Source: Pseudomonas oryzihabitans (lineage in GTDB: Bacteria > Pseudomonadota > Gammaproteobacteria > Pseudomonadales > Pseudomonadaceae). From it: 64,000 bases of DNA. The stretch covers positions 310,001-374,000 of the forward strand of contig NZ_VDND01000001.1 in the NCBI RefSeq assembly GCF_007665395.1, given 5' to 3'. This document shows positions 17,298-24,637 of the stretch, piece after piece (the stretch's first letter is position 1; every line of letters starts with the position of its first letter). The notes beneath the pieces are model-generated. The model saw only the letters and a program-made list of their open reading frames with translations, had not been told where the DNA came from and searched no databases. Position numbers and translations under genes: made by a program.

Positions 17298-18224
17298 TCA
17301 CCCGCCCTCACCCTTCGGTTCCGGCTGCCGCCTGGTCGTCAGCGCTTCACGTCGATACTGGCTCGGCGTCTGTCCCGTCTCGTTGCGAAAATGCCGATTG
17401 AAGTTCGACAAATTGGAATAACCCACCTCGAAGCAGATGGCGGCGATGGACAGCTCCGCCTGCAGCAGCAGCCGACAGGCCCGCTGGATACGCAGCTTGC
17501 GCGCCAATTCGATGAAACCGTGGCCGGTGATCTTCTTGAAGAAACGAGAAAAGCCGGCCTCGCTCATGCCGACGCGCTGGGCGATCACGGTCAGCCGAAT
17601 GTCCTCGGTGAGCTCGCTCAGCAGATAGTCGAAGGCCTGATGGACGCGCGCGGAGCTGCGGTCGTCCAATGCCGGCGCGTAACAGGCACTGGCCAGCACG
17701 CGCTTTTCGCCGTTCGGTGCCCGGGACAGCAAGCCAAGCAAGGCGAAAAGCCTGAGCAGGCGCTCGGCGCCCTGGACCCTGCCGATCGCCTCGATCAGCG
17801 CGGCGGCCTGCCGCGCGGTGTCGCCGGTGAACTCCAGTCCGCGTCTGGCCTGCTCCAGCAGCGGCAGATAGTCGCCAAGTTCGGGAGCCAGGGCGCTGAG
17901 CGAACGCAGCAACTCGCCGTTGAACTGGATGACCACATCGCGGCCGCTCAGCACCTCGCCCTGAGGCAGATCGCCGATCCAGTCGTGCGGCAGGTCCGGC
18001 CCGATCATGGCGACATGGCCGGCCGCGAAAGGCCCGACATAGTCCCCGGCCAGTAACCGTCCGCTACCCTGACGGATCAGATGGATCTCGTATTCGGGGT
18101 GGTGGTTCCAGCGCGCCAAGGCGTAGGGATAGTCGTGCTCGTACCAGCGAAAGCTCTGCTCCGGTTCGGCAAGGATGACTTCCAGCTCCGCCGGCCGGGC
18201 TTCGAGGAAGGCGGTGGCCTTCAT
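17298..18224 (-). CDS. AraC-family transcriptional regulator (MtlR-like)
   Basis: The 308-residue protein has an N-terminal cupin-like sensing domain (YALARWNHHPEYEIHLIRQGSGRLLAGDYVG, then HVAMIGPDLPHDWIG) and a C-terminal AraC domain with two helix-turn-helices (IRLTVIAQRVGMSEAGFSRFFKKITGHGFIELARKLRIQRAC and SIAAICFEVGYSNLSNFNRHFRNETGQTPSQYRREA). It is divergent from a polyol-type binding-protein gene with a dyad between them. By family and context it may act like the mannitol/sorbitol activator MtlR of pseudomonads (inference). Confidence 0.88.
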   Translation of the reverse strand: MKATAFLEARPAELEVILAEPEQSFRWYEHDYPYALARWNHHPEYEIHLIRQGSGRLLAGDYVGPFAAGHVAMIGPDLPHDWIGDLPQGEVLSGRDVVIQFNGELLRSLSALAPELGDYLPLLEQARRGLEFTGDTARQAAALIEAIGRVQGAERLLRLFALLGLLSRAPNGEKRVLASACYAPALDDRSSARVHQAFDYLLSELTEDIRLTVIAQRVGMSEAGFSRFFKKITGHGFIELARKLRIQRACRLLLQAELSIAAICFEVGYSNLSNFNRHFRNETGQTPSQYRREALTTRRQPEPKGEGG

Positions 18225-18285
18225 GGCGTTACCTCAAGGTGTTCTGGCTTGTTCTGGCCGGGCTACTCGGCGTTGAGGTCCCATC

Positions 18286-18335
18286 GATGCTTTTTTGACC
18301 TGGGCCAGGCGACCGCTGGAGATCAAAAAAGTATC
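18286..18335. promoter_or_regulatory. Candidate AraC-type operator (spaced inverted repeat)
   Basis: GATGCTTTTTTGACCT (18286-18301) and AGATCAAAAAAGTATC (18320-18335) form an inverted repeat matching at 14 of 16 positions, with arm centres 34 bp apart. It sits between the divergent AraC-type gene (start 18224) and the polyol-binding gene (start 18484). The arrangement suits a dimeric AraC regulator. Confidence 0.5.
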
Positions 18336-18483
18336 GGCGCCTGGTCAATGGCAGGTTAGCAAAGGCATCGGGGCTCCTGCTGTAATCATCCTCAGCCGTC
18401 GGGGCCGAATCAAATTTCCATCGGCGGTGTACCAGCCATAACAACAACAAGCTGCCCGCCGCGGCAGTCACGGAGAGACCTCG

Positions 18484-19791
18484 ATGAAGCACCCCCTCGC
18501 CTTGCTGCTTTGCACTGGCCTCGGTTTGACCGGCGTGGCCCAGGCCGTCGAATCGGTCACCGTCGCCACCGTCAACAACAGCGACATGGTCCGCATGCAG
18601 CGGCTGTCCCAGGTATTCGAAAAGCAGCATCCCGACATCAAGTTGAACTGGGTCGTACTCGAGGAGAACGTCCTGCGGCAGCGCCTGACCACCGACATCA
18701 CCACCGGGGGCGGCCAATTCGACGTGCTGACCATAGGGACCTACGAAACGCCGCTCTGGGGCGCCAAGAACTGGCTCGAGCCCCTCGACGATCTGTCGGC
18801 CAGCTATGACGTCGACGACATCTTCCCGGCGGTCCGCCAGGGGCTATCGGTCAACAATCGCCTCTATGCCCTGCCGTTCTATGGTGAAAGCACCGTGACC
18901 TATTACCGCAAGGACCTGTTCCAGGCCGCCGGCCTGCAGATGCCGGACAAACCGACCTGGTCGCAGCTCGCCGAGTTCGCTGGCAAGCTCAACCAGCCGG
19001 AAAAGGATCAGTACGGCCTCTGCCTGAGAGGCAAGGCTGGCTGGGGCGAGAACGTCGCCCTGCTCAGCCTGATGGGCAATGCCTTCGGCGCGCGCTGGTT
19101 CGACGAGCGCTGGCAGCCCCAATTGACCAGCCCCGAATGGACGGCTGCGGCCACCTTCTATGTCGACACCCTGAAGAAATACGGGCCGCCGGGTGCGTCC
19201 AGCAACGGCTTCAACGAAAACCTGGCCCTGTTCAACAGTGGCAAGTGCGCACTCTGGGTCGATGCCAGCGTGGCCGGATCCTTCACCACGGACAAGAGCC
19301 AGAGCAAGGTGGCTGATCAGGTCGGTTTCGCCGCCTCGCCCCGCGAGGTGACCGACAAGGGCTCCTCCTGGCTATATGCCTGGTCGCTGGCCATCCCGGC
19401 GAGTGCAAAGCACAAGGACGCCGCCAGGACCTTCATCACCTGGGCGACTTCCAAGGAATACATCCAGCTGGTCGCCGACCAGGATGGCATCAGCAACGTG
19501 CCGCCGGGCACTCGCCAATCCACCTACAGCCAGGCGTACCTGAGCGCGGCGCCCTTCGCCAAGATCACCCTCGAGATGATGCAGCACGCCGACCCGGCGC
19601 ATCCCTCGGCCCAGCCGGTGCCCTATGTCGGCATCCAGTACGTGACCATTCCCGAATTCCAGGCCATCGGTACCTCGGTTGGCAAGCTGTTCTCCGCTGC
19701 CCTCACCGGACAGATGAGCGTCCAGCAAGCCCTGGAAGCGGCCCAGACGTCGACCACGCGCGAGATGAAACGCGCGGGCTACTTGAAGTAA
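18484..19791 (+). CDS. Polyol/sugar ABC transporter substrate-binding protein (MtlE/SmoE-like)
   Basis: The 435-residue protein has a signal peptide (MKHPLALLLCTGLGLTGVAQA) and a type 1 extracellular solute-binding fold: VTVATVNNSDMVRMQRLSQVFEKQHPDIKLNWVVLEEN, TTDITTGGGQFDVLTIGTYETPLWG, then ALPFYGESTVTYYRKDLF and KDAARTFITWATSKEYIQLV. These resemble the mannitol/sorbitol-binding protein that starts the mtlEFGKDYZ operon of P. fluorescens. Here the permease and ATPase genes are missing and a dehydrogenase follows directly, so transport would need components from elsewhere. CGGAGAG precedes the start. Confidence 0.85.
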   Translation: MKHPLALLLCTGLGLTGVAQAVESVTVATVNNSDMVRMQRLSQVFEKQHPDIKLNWVVLEENVLRQRLTTDITTGGGQFDVLTIGTYETPLWGAKNWLEPLDDLSASYDVDDIFPAVRQGLSVNNRLYALPFYGESTVTYYRKDLFQAAGLQMPDKPTWSQLAEFAGKLNQPEKDQYGLCLRGKAGWGENVALLSLMGNAFGARWFDERWQPQLTSPEWTAAATFYVDTLKKYGPPGASSNGFNENLALFNSGKCALWVDASVAGSFTTDKSQSKVADQVGFAASPREVTDKGSSWLYAWSLAIPASAKHKDAARTFITWATSKEYIQLVADQDGISNVPPGTRQSTYSQAYLSAAPFAKITLEMMQHADPAHPSAQPVPYVGIQYVTIPEFQAIGTSVGKLFSAALTGQMSVQQALEAAQTSTTREMKRAGYLK

Positions 19792-19860
19792 CGATACGCA
19801 GCGGCTGCCTGATGCCCTGAGGGTATCGGCAGCCGCACCCTACCGAGCGGAGCAACGAGC

Positions 19861-20634
19861 ATGAACAGACTGGAAGGCAAAAGCGCCCTGATCACCGGCG
19901 CCGCCCGCGGCATCGGCAAGGCCTTCGCCCAGGCCTATATAAGGGAAGGCGCGACGGTGGCCATCGCCGACATCAACATCGAAAGAGCGCGGGAGACCGC
20001 GGCGGAGCTGGGCGAAGGCGCCTATGCCCTGGCCATGGATGTCACCGACCAGACCTCCATCGACACGGCCATCGCCCAGGTGGTCGCCACCGCGGGTAAA
20101 CTCGACATCCTGATCAACAATGCCGCCCTCTTCGACCTGGCGCCCATCGTCGAGATCACCCGTGAAAGCTACGAGCGGCTGTTCTCGATCAACGTGGCCG
20201 GCACCCTCTTCACCCTGCAGGCCGCGGCCCGGCAGATGATCGCCCAGGGCCATGGCGGCAAGATCATCAACATGGCCAGCCAGGCCGGCCGCCGTGGCGA
20301 AGCCCTGGTAGCCGTGTACTGCGCGACCAAGGCCGCGGTGATCAGCCTCACCCAGTCGGCCGGCCTCGACCTGATCAAGCACCGCATCAACGTCAATGCC
20401 ATCGCCCCGGGTGTGGTCGACGGAGAGCATTGGGAAGGCGTCGACGCCCTCTTCGCCCATTACGAGCAGCGTCCGCTGGGCGAGAAGAAACGCCTGGTCG
20501 GCGAAGCCGTGCCCTATGGCCGCATGGGCACGGCGGAAGACCTGGTCGGCATGGCGGTGTTCCTGGCGTCCGGCGACAGCGATTTCGTGGTCTCCCAGAC
20601 CTACAATGTGGATGGCGGCAACTGGATGAGTTGA
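19861..20634 (+). CDS. Short-chain dehydrogenase (sorbitol/L-iditol 2-dehydrogenase type)
   Basis: The 257-residue protein is a classical SDR: cofactor motif TGAARGIG at about residues 12-19, acidic ADIN after beta-2 (NAD preference), NNAA, catalytic Ser in MASQAGR and Tyr-x3-Lys in YCATK, then NAIAPGVVD and a C-terminal YNVDGGNWMS. This end and the length match SmoS-type sorbitol dehydrogenases that oxidise sorbitol/galactitol to ketohexoses. It follows the polyol-binding gene by 69 bp, agreeing with a polyol pathway. The exact substrate is inference. Confidence 0.85.
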   Translation: MNRLEGKSALITGAARGIGKAFAQAYIREGATVAIADINIERARETAAELGEGAYALAMDVTDQTSIDTAIAQVVATAGKLDILINNAALFDLAPIVEITRESYERLFSINVAGTLFTLQAAARQMIAQGHGGKIINMASQAGRRGEALVAVYCATKAAVISLTQSAGLDLIKHRINVNAIAPGVVDGEHWEGVDALFAHYEQRPLGEKKRLVGEAVPYGRMGTAEDLVGMAVFLASGDSDFVVSQTYNVDGGNWMS

Positions 20635-20645
20635 GCAAGCGGCGG

Positions 20646-21239
20646 CTAGCTCAGGTCGTGCAAGGCCTTGGCCACCACCGGGCCGATCTGGAGGTCGGTG
20701 AAGCTGACTTCCAGGCCTTCGCGCTGCGGGGAACAGCAATAGGGACCGATCTCCAGCGGCGCGCCCTCTTCCGCCGCGAATCGGCACAGCCGCAACAACG
20801 GCCAGACCACCCCGTCGAGGGAATATTGCAGGCGCAGGACCTGGGCCTGGAGCGTCATCCTCAGCCAGAAACCGCGCAGCGCATCGGGCATGGGCCCCAG
20901 GGCCCAATCCGAATGCCCCTGGGTCAGCACACTGCCCAGATGAGCGATACCGTCGTTGATCTCGAGCCCCGTCTTGCACCAGTGCGCACTGTCCTGGCGG
21001 ACCAGCAATCCGGCCTGGTCATAGAGTTCGGTGAAGGTCCCGGTGATCCGCACCTGGGCGGTGAACTCCTCTCCCACCTGGTAGCCGCGGAAGTGCCCGC
21101 TGTCGCGTTCGAAGCCGTACTGGGTCTTTTGCCAGAAATCGCTGTTGCGCTCGGTACGCACGTGCAGCAGGCCGTCCGTGTCGGACCAGTGCCTCGGCTC
21201 GTTCAGCCATCGGGCGGGTAAGGACTTCGCAAGGTTCAT
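20646..21239 (-). CDS. DUF1349 domain protein
   Basis: From the ATG at 21239 the product is 197 residues, MNLAKSLPARWLNEPRHW. It has the DUF1349 beta-sandwich pattern: LHVRTERNSDFWQKTQYGF, FTAQVRITGTFTELYDQAGLLVRQDSAHWCKTGLE, SVLTQGHSDWALG, LQYSLDGVVWPLLRLCRF and IGPYCCSPQREGLEVSFTDLQIGP. It is laminin-G/jelly-roll-like, probably carbohydrate-binding, and has no signal peptide. Ribosome-binding sequence is weak at this start and at an alternative 36 bp upstream. It converges on the dehydrogenase gene. Confidence 0.8.
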   Translation of the reverse strand: MNLAKSLPARWLNEPRHWSDTDGLLHVRTERNSDFWQKTQYGFERDSGHFRGYQVGEEFTAQVRITGTFTELYDQAGLLVRQDSAHWCKTGLEINDGIAHLGSVLTQGHSDWALGPMPDALRGFWLRMTLQAQVLRLQYSLDGVVWPLLRLCRFAAEEGAPLEIGPYCCSPQREGLEVSFTDLQIGPVVAKALHDLS

Positions 21240-21418
21240 GGACTGGCATCCGCAGGAAGGGGCTGCCAACACCATAGATCAAGGGCGGGAAAGGCGCCAA
21301 AGCGGATCGGTGGAATACCGGAGGTGGTAAGCCAAAAGCCAACAGGAACGGCGCTCGATGAGCATGAACAGGAGGGTTGAGCGGGCAGCCAATGCCATCG
21401 CCCCTTTCCACCAGGCAT

Positions 21419-21441
21419 GAAAAAAGGGAGCCTAGGCTCCC
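21419..21441 (-). terminator. Rho-independent terminator of the CrcZ/CrcY-like RNA
   Basis: GGGAGCCTAGGCTCCC (21426-21441) is a perfect palindrome followed, on the minus strand, by a run of six or more T. It ends the minus-strand small-RNA transcript. Confidence 0.85.
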
Positions 21442-21638
21442 TTATCCAAACACGCTGCTGTCCTCTTGTTGTTATTGTTGGACGTCAGCGTCATCGATGT
21501 CGAGTACGCCCCACCAGGAGGTGGGAAGTGAACAGATTACTTTGGTGGCTCCGAGGAGTTCCAAAATGATCGGTTCGCGAGCCTTGGCCGTATTGTTTTT
21601 GTTGTGGGCGTTAGCGGCGCATCTTGTTGTTCTTGTGC
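21419..21638 (-). ncRNA. CrcZ/CrcY-like small RNA (Hfq/Crc decoy)
   Basis: On the minus strand, ~12 nt after a sigma-54 promoter, lies a ~220-nt non-coding unit beginning about GGCACAAGAACAACAAG and ending at a strong terminator. It contains A-rich CA motifs (AAGAACAACAAG near 21622-21634; ACAACAAAAACAATAC near 21591-21605; CAACAATAACAACAAGAGG near 21462-21480), the form bound by Hfq with Crc. In Pseudomonas, CrcZ/CrcY/CrcX RNAs are made from CbrB-dependent sigma-54 promoters, begin with a similar GCACAA, and titrate Hfq/Crc to relieve catabolite repression. This unit is shorter than the ~370-400 nt of CrcZ/CrcY as I recall them. The Z versus Y label cannot be decided here. Confidence 0.85.
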
Positions 21639-21647
21639 CAATAATAA

Positions 21648-21664
21648 AGCAGGCACTGTGCCAA
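21648..21664 (-). promoter_or_regulatory. Sigma-54 promoter of the CrcZ/CrcY-like RNA
   Basis: The minus strand reads TTGGCACAGTGCCTGCT, giving the -24 GG and -12 GC separated by exactly 10 bases. The predicted start lies near 21637-21638. Upstream GTAAC half-sites at 21739-21743 and 21771-21775 (about three helical turns apart) are candidate CbrB activator sites. Confidence 0.85.
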
Positions 21665-21816
21665 CATTTATAAGCCTTTGATTTGTATGGGTTTTTTATT
21701 TTACGCTACAGCTACGACCCGTCACGCCGCAGATTTTCGTTACCTTTTCACTCGGTCAGGGATGTATCCGGTTACGACAACCGCCGGCGCGGTAACGCGG
21801 CGGATGCCCGCCGCCC

Positions 21817-22761
21817 CTAGCGGCTGTAGGTCGATCGCTTGAGCGTAGCCTCGTTGTTACGCGGAGCGCTGGGTCGCTCCGGGTTCTCCGTGGGCAGGTA
21901 CAGCAGTCGCGTAGCCAGCACCTCCCGCCGTGGCTTGATGTCCGGTCGCAGGGCCCCGCGCTGGGTACGGTCGAAGTCGCGCAGGTCGACCACCTCCATG
22001 CCATCCTCGGCCGGTACCACGAACACCGGTAGATTCGCATGGATCATGGCGTCGTAACGGCTCTCCTCCCCGAACCAGAGCATGGCCCGGGGATGGGGTG
22101 CGATCTTCTTGTGGCGGACCAGGATGTCGTCGTCCGCCATGCGATTCAGCGCCTGGTGCTCCTGCCATTCAGGGGTGCGATCCAGGGCGATCCGCTCACG
22201 ATCCGCGCGGGCCATGGCGAGCGTCTTTAGCTGTTCCCGGACCTTGGACACCTTGACCCTCTCCCCGCCTGCGGTGTGGCCTGCCCAGGTAAAGGTCAAC
22301 TGCCGGACCGGGTCGGGAAAGCCATGCACCTTGCGAATTAGCTGCTTGGTGTTGAAGGCCCCGCCCAGCGCCTTGCGCATGATCCGTGGCCGCGCTTCCG
22401 GAGCCAGCTCCAACTCCAGCCGGGTCTGTTCGATCGCGGCGCTGAAGGCGGCCTTGCTGTCATTGATGGCCAGGACCTCCTCCATCAGCGGCTCGGCCAG
22501 GGCGATGTAACCCGGCAGACGGCTGACGGTACCCGGCGCCTGGCCAGGCTGCAGGTGGAAGGCCAGCAAGGCCTCGCGCGTGAGCTCCACGGCTTCGCTA
22601 CCCTCGAAGCTTTCCGCCAGGATGTGATCGGGTACCCGCTGTTGCGTCAGCAACGGCAGACGCCAAACGCGTGCCGCCACGACTCGGCTAGGCCAACGCT
22701 CGTTGAAGGTCGCGATGCTCCGCTTGAGGTCTTCGAAAGCGCTCTTGATGTCTTCGTGCAC
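21817..22761 (-). CDS. tus: Tus-like DNA replication terminus site-binding protein
   Basis: The ~314-residue protein matches E. coli Tus (309 aa) in size and along its length: VVAARVWRLPLL, RLPGYIALAEPLMEEVLAINDSKAAFSAAIEQ (Tus RLPGVLCYQVDNL...INKLKTTFEHI), LTFTWAGHTAGGERVKVSKVREQL (Tus [23 protein letters not shown]), PHPRAMLWFGEESRYDAMIHANLPVFVV (Tus PIARVWYKGDQ...TPLIALI) and DIKPRREVLATRLLYLP (Tus KPQAQPLRLIIPRLHLY). Tus bound to Ter blocks the replicative helicase from one side. The start is uncertain: GTG at 22761 after GGTTGGGG, or TTG at 22773. A TTGAGC-N19-TACAAT promoter ends near 22790. Its location 6 kb from dif fits the role. Confidence 0.85.
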   Translation of the reverse strand: MHEDIKSAFEDLKRSIATFNERWPSRVVAARVWRLPLLTQQRVPDHILAESFEGSEAVELTREALLAFHLQPGQAPGTVSRLPGYIALAEPLMEEVLAINDSKAAFSAAIEQTRLELELAPEARPRIMRKALGGAFNTKQLIRKVHGFPDPVRQLTFTWAGHTAGGERVKVSKVREQLKTLAMARADRERIALDRTPEWQEHQALNRMADDDILVRHKKIAPHPRAMLWFGEESRYDAMIHANLPVFVVPAEDGMEVVDLRDFDRTQRGALRPDIKPRREVLATRLLYLPTENPERPSAPRNNEATLKRSTYSR

Positions 22762-22856
22762 AGCCAGCCCCAACCTGTTGACTACTAGATTGTAGCATTT
22801 CGACCAGTTTTCGGCTCAATGTTTGCTCTTTGGCACAGTGCTAAATGATGACATAC

Positions 22857-24434
22857 TTAGACTATAGGGGTGGTATTAACCTGTACAGGTTGCAAGGCCT
22901 GCGTGAATTGGGCACGCCCATCCTGGTCTCTCAGGGTTACCTTCAACTCGGCTGATTTTCCGTCGATTTCCACCTCTCCGAAGAATTGGAAACCCCCTAG
23001 CGGGGAGGTATTGGCCTGGGGCGGTGCCTTCTGGAACACCACTTCGGGCCCGAAGGTGGCGTCCAAGGGATTCGGACCGAAACTGCCGGCGTTGAGTGGG
23101 CCCGCCACGAACTCCCAGAACGGCTCGAATTCCTGGAAGGCGGCCCGGTCCGGGTGATAATGATGGGCTGCGCAGTAGTGCACGTCGGCGGTCAGCCATA
23201 GGGTATTGGCGATCTTCTGCCGGGCGATGAAGCCCAGCAGATCGGCCATTTCCAGTTCCCTCCCCTTGGGCGCGCCCGGGTCGCCATTGGCGATGGCTTC
23301 CCAGCGGGCCTGCCCCTGGGCGTCCTTGCCATCCGGGACTTGCAGGCCAATCGGCATGTCGGCCGCGATGATCTTCCAGGTCGCCTGGGATGCCTGCAGA
23401 CCACGTTTCAACCAATCGAGCTGCTCACGACCCATGAAGGCGCCCTGCCCGCCTTCTTCCGCGCCCAGATTGGCGTCGTTACCGGCGCGATAGCTGCGCA
23501 TGTCCAGTACGAAGAGGTCGAGCAGCGGGCCATAGGCGATCTTGCGGTAGATCCGCCCTGCCCCATCCGCCGAGACGCCACGCATGGGCGCGTACTCCAG
23601 GAAGGCTTGTCTGGCCCGGCCGCTGAGGACATTGATGTCCTTCACCTGGTAGCGCTCGTCCAGCGTCTTGCTCGGCGACCAGTTGTTGGTGGTTTCGTGG
23701 TCGTCCCATTGCCAGACCTGGGGAACGTCGGCATTGAAGCGCTTCAGATGGGTATCCAGCAGGTTGTAGCGATAGTTGCCTCGGAATTCGTCCAGCGTCT
23801 CGGCCACTTTGCTCTTGGCTTCCGTGGTGAGGTTGCGCCAGATACGCCCCTCCTCGACGGTCAATTGCGCCGGCACCGGGCCATCGGCGTAGATGGTGTC
23901 GCCACTGTGCAGGAAAAAATCCGGCTGGCGTTCGCGCATGGAACTGTAGATGCGCATACCGCCGATGTCGGGATTGATGCCGAAGCCCTGGCCGACGGTG
24001 TCACCGCCCCAGACGAAGCGAATGTCGCCGCGCTGCGTCGGTGCCGAACGCAGGTGGCCGGCGACGGGCTCGCTGAGCGCTCCCGTGTCCAGATCCTCGA
24101 ATCGCACCCGGTAGAAGATGCGCTGGTCGGCGGGCAACCCGGTCAGATCGAGGCGCGCCGTGTAATCCTGGGCGGCCGTGGTGACCGCGCCGGCAGCCTT
24201 GCGGGCCGAGCGAAAGCTGGCCTGGGTATCCCACTCCACCAGCAGTCGCGCCGGTCGGTCCGTACGGCTCCAGATCAGCGCGCGACCCTCGGTGACGTCA
24301 CCGGCCTGGACCCCATCGGGCACGCCCGGCCGTCCGGACGGCGCCGCCCAGGTGCGCGCGCCGAGCGCTGGCAACAGCAGCGTAGCCCCCAGGCCTTGGA
24401 GGACACGGCGACGATCACGACGAAACAAGGACAT
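22857..24434 (-). CDS. phoD: PhoD-family alkaline phosphatase/phosphodiesterase
   Basis: The 525-residue protein starts with a Tat signal (RRDRRRVLQGLGATLLLPALG) and has an N-terminal Fn3-like domain (GVQAGDVTEGRALIWSRTDRPARLLVEWD) and a PhoD metallophosphatase domain: FVWGGDTVGQG, FFLHSGDTIYADGP, VPQVWQWDDHETTNNW, LFVLDMRSYR, WKIIAADMPIG and LWLTADVHYCAAHHYHP. It should hydrolyse phosphate esters or diesters outside the inner membrane, using Ca/Fe. It stands alone, and its C-terminal NTTPIV codons lie inside a 19-bp repeat also present just upstream of the gene. No Pho box was identified. Confidence 0.92.
   Translation of the reverse strand: MSLFRRDRRRVLQGLGATLLLPALGARTWAAPSGRPGVPDGVQAGDVTEGRALIWSRTDRPARLLVEWDTQASFRSARKAAGAVTTAAQDYTARLDLTGLPADQRIFYRVRFEDLDTGALSEPVAGHLRSAPTQRGDIRFVWGGDTVGQGFGINPDIGGMRIYSSMRERQPDFFLHSGDTIYADGPVPAQLTVEEGRIWRNLTTEAKSKVAETLDEFRGNYRYNLLDTHLKRFNADVPQVWQWDDHETTNNWSPSKTLDERYQVKDINVLSGRARQAFLEYAPMRGVSADGAGRIYRKIAYGPLLDLFVLDMRSYRAGNDANLGAEEGGQGAFMGREQLDWLKRGLQASQATWKIIAADMPIGLQVPDGKDAQGQARWEAIANGDPGAPKGRELEMADLLGFIARQKIANTLWLTADVHYCAAHHYHPDRAAFQEFEPFWEFVAGPLNAGSFGPNPLDATFGPEVVFQKAPPQANTSPLGGFQFFGEVEIDGKSAELKVTLRDQDGRAQFTQALQPVQVNTTPIV
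22862..22880 (+). repeat. 19-bp direct repeat, copy 1 (candidate Ter site)
   Basis: CTATAGGGGTGGTATTAAC occurs here and identically at 24524. This copy overlaps the last codons of phoD and lies about 100 bp upstream of the tus start. It shares G-T-x-G-T-A and flanking A/T with the E. coli Ter core (GTTGTAACTA), about 6 of 11 positions. The Ter assignment is inference; the repeat is seen directly. Confidence 0.55.
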
Positions 24435-24523
24435 GGCAGGTGCTCCTTTCGAAAGCAGCTAGCACTACCCTTCCTTGATTACCTGTTTGTGACAGCAGGA
24501 CTGATCGGCGGACTTACCTGCGT

Positions 24524-24542
24524 CTATAGGGGTGGTATTAAC
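24524..24542 (+). repeat. 19-bp direct repeat, copy 2 (candidate Ter site)
   Basis: This is identical to 22862-22880 and in the same orientation. It lies between the phoD start and aroA, 1662 bp from copy 1 (start to start), so the two copies bracket phoD. If Ter sites, both would block rightward forks, meaning forks that had already passed dif. Confidence 0.55.
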
Positions 24543-24637
24543 ACAGGAGGTACTTGGGCACCGGGGGCTGGAATGGCATCATGGCGCCCCTGTTACGATC
24601 CGCCGCCATGGCTGTCGCGAAGTTGCTTGGAGCCCTC

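Noticed and set aside
21566..21673. 35-codon hydrophobic plus-strand ORF (MIGSRALAVLFLLWALAAH...) with GAGGAG upstream
   Set aside because: It lies antisense to the CrcZ/CrcY-like RNA and its promoter; the hydrophobic codons come from the complement of the RNA's CA motifs. The Shine-Dalgarno match is probably chance. Not fully excluded.
22848..22858. TAAGTATGT on the minus strand, identical to nine bases of E. coli TerB
   Set aside because: The essential core that follows (GTTGTAAC in TerB) is not conserved and the polarity would be wrong for a trap to the right of dif. The 19-bp repeat is the better candidate.
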